Shown here one piece after another: positions 1 through 10,967 of a stretch of 64,000 bases of DNA (the first letter of the stretch is position 1; each line of letters opens with the position of its first letter). A program made the position numbers and the translations under genes. Source of the stretch: Clostridium sp. AF37-5 (GTDB lineage Bacteria > Bacillota > Clostridia > Lachnospirales > Lachnospiraceae); the NCBI RefSeq assembly GCF_003477605.1, contig NZ_QUDR01000005.1, positions 110,026-174,025 on the forward strand, read 5' to 3'. The notes under the pieces were generated by a model. That model was not told the origin of the DNA and did not search any database. It was given only the letters and a program-made list of their open reading frames with translations.

Positions 1-86
1 TCGACACATAAGAATTGAAGATTCCATTTGGCTGCTTCCCAGTCTTTAATCGGATTTGACTTTGAGAAAACAAGAACTTTTGTCAC
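1..86 (-). CDS. Partial CDS running off the window edge, coupled to the XRE gene
   Basis: A reading frame opens with GTG at 84-86 and stays open to the window edge (28 codons). The GTG overlaps the TGA of the upstream XRE gene in a GTGA arrangement, and GGAG lies five bases before it, so translation is probably coupled. The visible N-terminus starts VTKVLVFSKSNPIKDWEAA and shows no motif I recognise. It is probably the second gene of a regulator operon; no function can be given from so little sequence. Confidence 0.45.
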   Translation of the reverse strand, partial: MTKVLVFSKSNPIKDWEAAKWNLQFLCV

Positions 87-412
87 CGATACTCCTCTCC
101 TTCATCACTTAGCTGCTGCTTGCAGTATTCGAGCAGTTCACACACCCTGCGGTTTCGTATCGCAAGATGTGAATCCACTGATTCCCGTCTTGCCTTCTGC
201 CTGCCAGCTAACAGATACAGCGGATCTACATCGAGCTTCTCATATAGAATAACAAGTTTTTCAACATCCAGCCCATACACTCCTCTCTCAATCTTTCGAT
301 AATGTCCTACACTCACGCGGAGCAGTTTTGCCATATCATAAAAATCCATATGGGCACTTTCTCTCACATCCTGTAAACGTCTTCCAATAATTTCATTTTG
401 TTCTTGAACCAT
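83..412 (-). CDS. Small XRE-family helix-turn-helix regulator
   Basis: This 109-residue protein has a helix-turn-helix of the Cro/CI (XRE) type in its first 70 residues: an arginine-rich first helix, the turn around LLRVSVGHYRKIERG, then a conserved region around VDPLYLLAG. The last 40 residues are charged and probably helical. A good AAGGAGG precedes the ATG at 410-412. It is likely a cytoplasmic DNA-binding repressor with an unknown target, possibly itself or the partial gene coupled to its end. Confidence 0.8.
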   Translation of the reverse strand: MVQEQNEIIGRRLQDVRESAHMDFYDMAKLLRVSVGHYRKIERGVYGLDVEKLVILYEKLDVDPLYLLAGRQKARRESVDSHLAIRNRRVCELLEYCKQQLSDEGEEYR

Positions 413-554
413 AATTTTTCTCCTCCTTAGTCTCTATTCTACCAAAAAGAAGCGCTCGTTGGACGACTTTTTTTGACGCAAAACGACAAAGCACCAAATT
501 ACAAGGTTTTTTTCTGTTTTTTTTCATAAAAAATTTCAAAAATGTATACCGCAA

Positions 555-1700
555 TCACTGAGAAAGCACTTTATCCAACACATCTGCCAAAGGTGCTGCT
601 GCGTTTTTTGCTTCCTCTACCGTATTATTTTCATTTCCCAGCTCAATCAATAACGAACGTGGTTCCAAATGCAGATTGTAGCGGTATCCTTTTAAATAAA
701 TTGGTTTGGTAAATCCTTCATAGTATTCCATAGCCGTGCATTTCATCTGAAGACTAAACGCAAGATTTCCCTGTAGATTCGGATTGTATAAATAAGGAAT
801 GGCACCCGATTTTGTTCTGCTCATACCATTAAAAAACATGACAATCGCCGTTTTTTTCCCTTGAATAGTAGTATACGTATGTTTTCCTTTACCGACCGAA
901 TCGCGGTGCAAATCAATCAGCACTTTAATACCCGGATTTTTTTTTCGTATATTTTGAACCCCTTCCAGTGATTTATTGTATGCAAGACTCCTGTCAATGC
1001 CCCCGTTAATAGAATCATATCTCGTCGTATCATGGTAAACGGAATATCCCCTTTTTTCCAGTTCTTTTGTAAGTTCTGTACCAACGCCGACAACGGAATC
1101 GTTAATATCGTTTTTTTTGCTGTCTGAAAACTCTTCCGAAGCACCATGCGTATGATAAATCAAAATTTGTTTTTTCCCTTTTTCCTTTTTTAATTTCAAA
1201 TTTTTATGTAACATCGCAGCCACATCAAACTGCTTTTTTGTCACAGAAGTCGTTGAATCTATAATATAAAAATTTTTCCACAAATAATCCACACTGAGTG
1301 ACTCCCGCAATTGTTCCACCGCACTGTTTTTGTGGCGGACAACCTGGCTTGACACTTCCACTGCCGGCTGTTCTTCTTCCACGTCACCAATAAGCGGCTC
1401 ACTTGGTTTTGGTATCTGTCCTTCCTGCAGTTCACGGTTTTCAACTACTGCCAGTTTTTCCTTTCCCGCATCACTTTCTGCCAGCGCCTGATTTGGCTCA
1501 AAATAAGACTGTCCCCCTAAGAGTTCCGCTAACACATATCGTCCTTCTTGTCCATTCCAAAGGCAAAAACAACTCTCCTTTGCAAGAAATCTTCCCGCTT
1601 CCTCTGCTATTTCCATTTTCCCTGCATCTTTTATAACAAAAAGCGCTCCTGCTAAAGAGGTGACAAACACCCCAATTGCGACCCGCATGCCAAACTTCAT
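555..1700 (-). CDS. spoIIP: Stage II sporulation protein P (SpoIIP)
   Basis: SpoIIP is a membrane-anchored peptidoglycan amidase/endopeptidase that works with SpoIID and SpoIIM to thin septal peptidoglycan during forespore engulfment. The 381-residue product has one N-terminal membrane segment (about residues 5-23), a low-complexity linker, and the catalytic domain from about 175. The metal-binding IYHTH (His183, His185), LIDLHRD (His265) and LLIELGNE (Glu353) motifs are present. It starts three bases after the gpr stop, so the two genes form an operon, as in Bacillus. SpoIID, its partner, is encoded at about 38-40 kb. Confidence 0.93.
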   Translation of the reverse strand: MKFGMRVAIGVFVTSLAGALFVIKDAGKMEIAEEAGRFLAKESCFCLWNGQEGRYVLAELLGGQSYFEPNQALAESDAGKEKLAVVENRELQEGQIPKPSEPLIGDVEEEQPAVEVSSQVVRHKNSAVEQLRESLSVDYLWKNFYIIDSTTSVTKKQFDVAAMLHKNLKLKKEKGKKQILIYHTHGASEEFSDSKKNDINDSVVGVGTELTKELEKRGYSVYHDTTRYDSINGGIDRSLAYNKSLEGVQNIRKKNPGIKVLIDLHRDSVGKGKHTYTTIQGKKTAIVMFFNGMSRTKSGAIPYLYNPNLQGNLAFSLQMKCTAMEYYEGFTKPIYLKGYRYNLHLEPRSLLIELGNENNTVEEAKNAAAPLADVLDKVLSQ

Positions 1701-1703
1701 TTT

Positions 1704-2666
1704 TCATTCTCTCTTCATATCTTCTTTTTCATAAAAGGATATGCTGCTGTTTCCATAATTATCCCGTTTTTGAAAACAATGATTTAATACTTTTGCAAGA
1801 TCTTTACTAATTTGATTTACCGATTCGTCAATATTTTTCGGCGTTACCATCACATCGGTTGTTTCCTCGGTCAGAATTTCATAAATAAACCGCTCAATTT
1901 CCTCCTCCGAATACCCCTGTTTCTCTAATACATGCTCCAAATGGTCGGAAATAATGGTTGCCGCATCTACAACCGTAGGAACACCAATTGCAACAACCGG
2001 AATTCCAAGCGTCTTTTTGGTTAGTTCCTTCCTGCGGTTTCCAACGCCGGCACCAGGCTCAATTCCCGTATCTGTAATCTGTACCGTTGTACAAAGCCTT
2101 TGCACACTTCTGGATGCTAATGCGTCCACAACAATTACCAAATCCGGTTTTGTCTTCCGTATAATCCCCTGTAATACCTCTTCAGTCTCAATTCCGGTCT
2201 GCGCCATGACACCGGGTGCTATTGCACTCACACAGCCATATCCATTTTCCTGCATAAAAGATGCACCAAATTCTTCTTTAAAATGTCTCGTCACAAAAAG
2301 GGCGTCTGTCATTTTCGGTCCTAATGAATCCGAGGTCACTTCCCGGTTTCCCAATCCAACAACCAAAACGCTCTTTTTACGAAGTCCCTTTATCATACTT
2401 TCCAACTGTTCACAGACACAGAGCAAAAATGGCTCTCTCTCGTCAATATCTCCATGAAGCATAAGTGGTGATTCGATTGTAATATAAGTTCCTTTTGGTT
2501 TTTTCATTGCTTTGCTGCCTGCTTCATCCCGAATAATTACCGTCGTAATTTTCACCTTGCCTTGCAGACATTTTTTCTTTTCCAGAACAACCCCCTGTAT
2601 TTCTACATGATTTCTGGGAAAACTCTCTCTTGCCTCTAATGCTAAGTCCGTCCGTTTTTCGGTCAT
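1704..2666 (-). CDS. gpr: GPR spore protease (germination protease)
   Basis: GPR is the protease that degrades small acid-soluble spore proteins early in germination. The near-N-terminal RTDLALEARESF, the GLGN...DSLGP region and the LVIVVDALASRS motif, containing the aspartates implicated in catalysis, are all present. A longer frame begins at GTG 2702, but a perfect AGGAGG (2675-2680) lies eight bases before the ATG at 2664-2666, giving 320 residues, so I chose that start. The family is made as a zymogen cleaved at its N-terminus. It is co-transcribed with spoIIP. Confidence 0.93.
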   Translation of the reverse strand: MTEKRTDLALEARESFPRNHVEIQGVVLEKKKCLQGKVKITTVIIRDEAGSKAMKKPKGTYITIESPLMLHGDIDEREPFLLCVCEQLESMIKGLRKKSVLVVGLGNREVTSDSLGPKMTDALFVTRHFKEEFGASFMQENGYGCVSAIAPGVMAQTGIETEEVLQGIIRKTKPDLVIVVDALASRSVQRLCTTVQITDTGIEPGAGVGNRRKELTKKTLGIPVVAIGVPTVVDAATIISDHLEHVLEKQGYSEEEIERFIYEILTEETTDVMVTPKNIDESVNQISKDLAKVLNHCFQKRDNYGNSSISFYEKEDMKRE

Positions 2667-2754
2667 TTTTGCCGCCTCCTGCACTGTTTTGCATCCAATC
2701 ACAAATTTATTGTGTCCTATTTTTTATTTTTTATGTTAATTTGCAACTATTTAC

Positions 2755-2783
2755 TTGACAATATGTGGTATATATAATAAGAT
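2755..2783 (+). promoter_or_regulatory. Vegetative promoter of rpsT
   Basis: TTGACA (2755-2760) and TAAGAT (2778-2783) are separated by 17 bases, about 90 bases before the rpsT start. An additional TATAAT at 2773 is too close to the -35 to be the partner. Confidence 0.65.
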
Positions 2784-2870
2784 AATTAGGTGTGTTTGTG
2801 CTGTTGTCCGTGTCCGACAAGCCAAACCAAACAAAGAATGAATTTAATTATTACGATGGAGGTGCTGGAA

Positions 2871-3134
2871 TTGGCAAACATTAAATCTGCAAAAAAAAGA
2901 ATTTTAGTAGCTGAAAAAAGAGCTGAGAAAAACAAATCTGTTCGTTCTCGTGTAAAAACAGCTGTGAAGAAAGTTGATGCTGCTATCGCTGCAAACGATA
3001 AGGCTGCTGCTGAAGCTGCATTGAAAGCTGCTGTATCAGAACTTGATAAAGCTACTAAAAAAGGTATTTATCACAAGAATACTACTGCAAGAAAAGTTTC
3101 TCGTTTAACAATCGCTGTAAACAAACTTGCGTAA
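2871..3134 (+). CDS. rpsT: 30S ribosomal protein S20
   Basis: S20 is a basic helical protein that binds 16S rRNA in the small subunit. The 87-residue product begins (M)ANIKSAKKRI, has the usual alternation of Lys/Arg and Ala, and ends in a conserved RKVSRLTIAVNKLA. The start is TTG at 2871, eight bases after GGAGG (2858-2862). A longer in-frame ORF from 2790 adds a Cys-rich non-homologous stretch and is rejected. The gene is monocistronic, between its own promoter and a terminator, and divergent from gpr. Confidence 0.96.
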   Translation: MANIKSAKKRILVAEKRAEKNKSVRSRVKTAVKKVDAAIAANDKAAAEAALKAAVSELDKATKKGIYHKNTTARKVSRLTIAVNKLA

Positions 3135-3185
3135 TGTAGAGGGCAGTCGTACTGCAACTACAATTCTACCCGTCGAATGAATAGA

Positions 3186-3216
3186 AAGGAGCTGGTAAAC
3201 GGCTCCTTCTTTTTTA
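3186..3216 (+). terminator. rpsT intrinsic terminator
   Basis: A perfect 7-bp stem, AAGGAGC (3186-3192) with GCTCCTT (3202-3208), has a 9-base loop and is followed by a T-rich tract. Confidence 0.85.
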
Positions 3217-3231
3217 CAAAAGGCAAATAAC

Positions 3232-3311
3232 TATTCAGGAGCACTGTAAAAGGCGAAATAGAACACGAAGTGTTCAAAATGCGAATATTTAAGAGCGGGG
3301 CATCCTGAATA
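3232..3311 (+). promoter_or_regulatory. Structured leader before the dCMP deaminase gene
   Basis: A 9-bp inverted repeat, TATTCAGGA (3232-3240) and TCCTGAATA (3303-3311), encloses a smaller palindrome, GAACAC-gaa-GTGTTC (3261-3275). The whole lies between the rpsT terminator and the Shine-Dalgarno of the next gene. It could be an mRNA leader hairpin or an operator; no known riboswitch class was recognised. Confidence 0.5.
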
Positions 3312-3338
3312 ACTGCATCTACACACAAGGAGGCATTT

Positions 3339-3821
3339 ATGAAACGAACGAATTATCTTTCATGGGACCAGTATTTTATGGGAATTGCAAAGCTTTCCGC
3401 CATGCGCAGTAAAGACCCACACACAAGCGTCGGTGCCTGCATTGTAGGAAAGGATAACAAAATTTTATCAGTTGGCTATAATGGTATGCCACAAGGATGC
3501 TCCGATGATATTTATCCATGGGACAGCGACAGCGATGACCCGCTGCAGACTAAATATTTATATGTCTGCCACGCGGAATTAAACGCACTGCTCAATTATA
3601 CCGGCACAAATTTAAAAGGGGCAAAAATATACACTACGCTGTTTCCCTGCAATGAATGTACGAAAGCGTTAATTCAGTCCGGTATCTGCGAAGTCATCTA
3701 CGCCGAAGATAAATATGCCAACACCGCTTCTGTCCTTGCATCAAAAAAAATGATGAAATCCGCAGGAATCAAATACCATGCCTATTCACCACAGGAAACA
3801 GAAATTCACATGACTTTATAA
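3339..3821 (+). CDS. dCMP deaminase (ComEB-like cytidine/deoxycytidylate deaminase)
   Basis: The 160-residue protein has the zinc-dependent deaminase signature: HAE at 78-80 (His78 as ligand, Glu80 as proton shuttle) and PCNEC at 103-107 (Cys104 and Cys107 as ligands). The N-terminal half, with SVGACIV and SVGYNGMPQG, is typical of deoxycytidylate deaminases, which convert dCMP to dUMP for dTMP synthesis. AAGGAGG stands five bases before the ATG. The gene is monocistronic and shares a bidirectional terminator with the convergent amidase gene. Some relatives are annotated as ComE operon protein 2. Confidence 0.9.
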   Translation: MKRTNYLSWDQYFMGIAKLSAMRSKDPHTSVGACIVGKDNKILSVGYNGMPQGCSDDIYPWDSDSDDPLQTKYLYVCHAELNALLNYTGTNLKGAKIYTTLFPCNECTKALIQSGICEVIYAEDKYANTASVLASKKMMKSAGIKYHAYSPQETEIHMTL

Positions 3822-3843
3822 ATAAAAAACTGCCACCCATCCT

Positions 3844-6019
<2,176 letters not shown>

Positions 6020-6036
6020 CTATTTGTATTTTTATC

Positions 6037-6065
6037 ATTTTATCGAATATTGACAGGGTTGTCAA
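6037..6065 (-). promoter_or_regulatory. guaB promoter with a palindrome over the -35
   Basis: On the minus strand TTGACA (6060-6065) and TAAAAT (6037-6042) are 17 bases apart, close to consensus. The -35 is half of an inverted repeat, TTGACA-ACCC-TGTCAA (6050-6065), which would suit a repressor operator. Confidence 0.75.
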
Positions 6066-6095
6066 CTATTTTGGTCAATCCTTAATAGCGATTTT

Positions 6096-8137
6096 TTATT
6101 TTGTAAATTTTTTCACAATATCACGAATTTCCTCTGCATTTTTTTGATTTTCGTGTGTTACGGAAGAAATCGCCTCCGCACTTGTCTTAGTTGTCTCAAT
6201 CTTATCGATAATGCGTTCCATTCCCTGAGAATTTTCCTCTGTGGCTCCTTCCACACGCTCCATCTGATTACAAATTGCAACAACGCCATCCGAAACAGAA
6301 TCTGTCACATTCTGAATACCACGAATCAATTCCTCAATCGAGCCAATCGATGTGCTGTATTCATTCGACATCTCAATAAAGTCTGTAAACTGTTTTGTAA
6401 CATCAGTCTTCCAATAATCCAAAATAGAAACAAAACACTGCCTTACATAATCAATGTTTTTGTTCGCATCTTTACAAATCGTCTGAATTTCCGTCGCAGT
6501 CTCGGATGAACTCAACGCAAGATTTCCAATCTCGCTAGCAACAACGGCAAATCCCTTTCCTGCCTCTCCGGCTCTCGCTGCCTCAATCGAAGCATTCAAA
6601 GAAAGCAAATTCGTCTGGCTTGTTATCTCTAGAATTCGATCAACCATCTCATTGATGCGTGACAATGACTGCAATTCTTTCATTGCCTTCTCAATATTAT
6701 TTTCATTCCATACCATCTTTTCGCGATTGGCATCTAATGACTGATTAGCCGTATCTTTCATCTTCTGAACTTCCTGAATCAGTTCTTCGCTGCGCTCGCT
6801 TCCATCACTGACTTTTCTGCCAACATCGGATACAAGTTCGGAAATACGTCCAATTTCCTTACCAACCTGTTCTACAGCCTCTTCCGTAAGTGTAACACCA
6901 GCCACTACCTGTTCTACCGTTGCTGCATTATCACCTACACAATCATATAATTCTTCTGAGGAAGAAGTGATTTTCTCTGCCGATTTAAGAAGCGATACCG
7001 AGCAGGAATTAAGTGTATCAATAATGGCATCAAATGTACGATACAAAGAATCAATCGCCGTAGCAATGTGGCCAATTTCACTTTTTCCGTTGACATATTT
7101 CTCAATTTTTTCATCTTTATTCAACTTCAGATCTTTCAAATTCAAAATGGCATTTTCTGCTACTTTCAAAGGATTCAGACAGAATCGAATCACAACATAA
7201 GTAAGCAGCATAATGAGTAAGAAAGAGCCAAGGCAGATAAATCCAAGCGTATTACGATTGGTATTTGCCATTGCAAATATTTCGTCTTCTGTATCTGTCA
7301 TTACAACGGCCCAGCCGCGGTCATTTAACACGCGGTAAACACCTACACAATCTTTTCCATCAGCATCTTGGTAATCGATTTCATGAACCTGGTTACCGGC
7401 TCCTTTTTTGGCACTTTCCGAAATATTAAGGAGCATCGGATCCTTGATTTCTTTCGCAATCTTTTTCGAATCCTTGCTGAAAATATATGTATTTGTCTTT
7501 GTATTAATCATGGTAAAGGACGCATTATCAAGTCCTTCTACTTTTAACGCATCCAAACTCTTCTGAAGTTGTTCTCCAAAAGGACCACCGCCGACATATC
7601 CAATCATTTCATCCCCTTTATAAACCGGGCAATACATAGAAAGCGTTAACTTTTTCGAAGCAGGAGAAACAATAATTCCTGCATTATACAAGCGATCCGA
7701 TTCCTTCATCGCGTCCTGCAATTGTTTTAGTGCTTCTCCTTTTCTAGTCGTCATTCCAACAATTTTCGGATTATTGTGAACAATTACATGCGTATTTGGC
7801 TCTCCGGCATAAATACCTTCCCATCCGGACAATTCTTTATAATAATCTTCTGTATACTTTTGAGCTTTTTTTGAATTTCCGAATCGGTAGGATTTTCTAA
7901 AAGCTTCACAATCTCGATTCCCTTACTGTAAGAAACCAGCTGGTCTTCCGCATTATTTACATAGTCTTCAATGACCTTCTGCCTAGATTCAAGCGAAGTT
8001 TTCATGTTATCCATGCTGTTGTTCTTCATTACAGATGTCATACTTCCATTTGCAAACAAAAACAATCCCAGTATGCAAACAGCAGCAACAATGGAAATAG
8101 TAATTGTAATTGTGGTGCTTAACTTTTTGTTTTTCAT
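6096..8137 (-). pseudogene. Methyl-accepting chemotaxis protein, split by a single-base frameshift
   Basis: Two overlapping frames make one receptor of about 680 residues. The first (8137 down to about 7866) encodes a membrane segment (residues 8-30) and the start of a Cache-like sensor; the second (to 6096) continues the sensor, a second membrane segment, a HAMP-like linker and the signalling hairpin with the hallmark [18 protein letters not shown]. The frame changes at seven A residues (T run at 7866-7872 on plus); one extra A would join them cleanly. It could be a true pseudogene, a sequencing error, or slippage-dependent expression. The ATG at 8135-8137 has AAAGGA upstream. No other chemotaxis gene is adjacent. 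Confidence 0.88.
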
Positions 8138-8197
8138 CTTTAGTCGTCCTTTCTTTTCCGATTTTTTTATTCTATCACATTCCTTTTTGTTTGTATT

Positions 8198-8268
8198 GAT
8201 TTATCACGCACCACTTTTGATTTATTACGTACTATTTTTGATTTATTACGTATTTGATTTATTACGTA
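8198..8268. repeat. Four GATTTATYACG direct repeats upstream of the chemoreceptor
   Basis: Copies of GATTTATTACG (the first reading GATTTATCACG) start at 8198, 8219, 8240 and 8256, with spacings of 21, 21 and 16 bases. They lie 60-130 bases upstream of the chemoreceptor start and between it and the terminator of the preceding gene. Helical-turn spacing suggests a regulator-binding array. Confidence 0.6.
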
Positions 8269-8269
8269 T

Positions 8270-8330
8270 AATAAAAGAAAACAGTACCTTATGTTGACAT
8301 AATCAAGATAAGGTACTGTTTTCTTTTATT
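8270..8330 (-). terminator. Long perfect terminator hairpin
   Basis: A perfect 23-bp stem (8270-8292 with 8308-8330) has a 15-base loop. It follows the stop of the 8344-8859 gene on the minus strand and has A/T-rich edges on both sides. It separates the groESL-side genes from the chemoreceptor. Confidence 0.85.
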
Positions 8331-8343
8331 TGGCACATTATTA

Positions 8344-8859
8344 TTAGGACAGCGACACAATTTCCGGACATTTCTTCTGCATCAACTCAACCATACGGCT
8401 CGTTGGCTCAAAGAGAATCATTACTTTCTCGTCCTTTTCCGGAAGTCTTGTTACAATTCCGTAAACATTCGCCTTTTCATTCATTGATGAATAATCGCGC
8501 ACTTCCAAGTGCCTGTATCCATCCAGTTTTGTGGACTGAATTGGGGCAATCGCATCCGCATCCTCAATTTCAATTCGAAGAATATTCTTTCGACGCTCTC
8601 CGCCTTGTATCATATCAAAGTCAAGCTGTCCATCACAGAATACATATTCCCATTCCACACGGAATCTCGGCCAATACCAAATCAAGCCAAAGATTGCTGC
8701 TACTCCGATTAATACTAACAGATTAATTTTTGTCGATATCGAAATCAGTATTGATGCTAAAAAAACAAGAATTACCAAAATAATCAATATAATTTTTAAA
8801 GCAATGACTGACCCCGTCGTTTTCTTTTTTGCGTTCGCTTCTGCGTATGATTGTTCCAT
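8344..8859 (-). CDS. Small two-TM membrane protein (DUF6106-like)
   Basis: The 171-residue protein has two N-terminal membrane helices (about 18-40 and 46-62) and a cytoplasmic beta-rich domain beginning WYWPRFRVEWEYVF. The fold of this domain could resemble a PH-like module of membrane-associated proteins. It resembles the DUF6106 family of Clostridia as I recall it, with no known function. AGGAGG lies five bases before the ATG. It follows groEL by 26 bases on the same strand and may be co-transcribed, ending at the 23-bp hairpin. Confidence 0.7.
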   Translation of the reverse strand: MEQSYAEANAKKKTTGSVIALKIILIILVILVFLASILISISTKINLLVLIGVAAIFGLIWYWPRFRVEWEYVFCDGQLDFDMIQGGERRKNILRIEIEDADAIAPIQSTKLDGYRHLEVRDYSSMNEKANVYGIVTRLPEKDEKVMILFEPTSRMVELMQKKCPEIVSLS

Positions 8860-8885
8860 CCAATCCTCCTAGTTCTTTCGTCTAT

Positions 8886-10532
<1,647 letters not shown>

Positions 10533-10540
10533 TCAATCCT

Positions 10541-10825
10541 TTACTCTACAATTGCCAAAATATCACTCTGACGAACAATTACATACTCCTCGCCGTCCAA
10601 TTTTACATCTGTTCCGGCATATTTGGAGTAAATCACTTTATCGCCAACTTTTACTTCCATTTTTACTTCTTTTCCATCTACAACACCACCCGGTCCAACA
10701 GCAATAATCTCTGCCTGCTGTGGTTTTTCCTGTGCCTGCCCCGGCAGTACAATACCGGATTTGGTGGTCTCTTCTGCGTCTAACTGTTTCAATACAACTC
10801 TGTCACCTAAAGGTACTAATTTCAT
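10541..10825 (-). CDS. groES: Co-chaperonin GroES (10 kDa)
   Basis: GroES forms the heptameric lid of GroEL. The 94-residue product starts [13 protein letters not shown], has the mobile-loop region around [11 protein letters not shown], and ends in SDILAIVE. The ATG at 10823-10825 is eight bases after GGAGG, so I chose it over an ATG five codons upstream that lies inside the Shine-Dalgarno. It is the first gene of the groESL operon. Confidence 0.97.
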   Translation of the reverse strand: MKLVPLGDRVVLKQLDAEETTKSGIVLPGQAQEKPQQAEIIAVGPGGVVDGKEVKMEVKVGDKVIYSKYAGTDVKLDGEEYVIVRQSDILAIVE

Positions 10826-10853
10826 GTTTGATTCCTCCATTTCTTATATCTTG

Positions 10854-10880
10854 TTAGCACTCCAATCTGACGAGTGCTAA
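10854..10880. promoter_or_regulatory. CIRCE operator (HrcA site) of groESL
   Basis: TTAGCACTC (10854-10862), nine spacer bases, then GAGTGCTAA (10872-10880) is the exact consensus CIRCE element. It lies just upstream of groES, where the HrcA repressor would hold the operon off until heat shock. hrcA is not in this window. Confidence 0.97.
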
Positions 10881-10892
10881 CCCATTGGCTCT

Positions 10893-10921
10893 ATAATATG
10901 CAATAATCAAAAGAAATGCAA
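10893..10921 (-). promoter_or_regulatory. groESL promoter
   Basis: On the minus strand TTGCAT (10916-10921), 17 bases and TATTAT (10893-10898) precede the CIRCE element, which would lie in the initial transcript. The -35 overlaps a small stem (GAAATGC/GCATTTC, about 10909-10936) that may terminate the upstream adhesin gene. Confidence 0.65.
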
Positions 10922-10967
10922 TGCCTTATGCATTTCCATATTTCCGCATTTTGCCACTATATCTAAC

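Noticed and set aside
1954-2457. Plus-strand 167-codon ORF
   Set aside because: It is antisense to gpr and shows no start signal or domain.
2790-2870. N-terminal extension of S20
   Set aside because: The extension is Cys-rich and non-homologous; TTG 2871 has a clear Shine-Dalgarno and the usual ANIKSAKKRI start.
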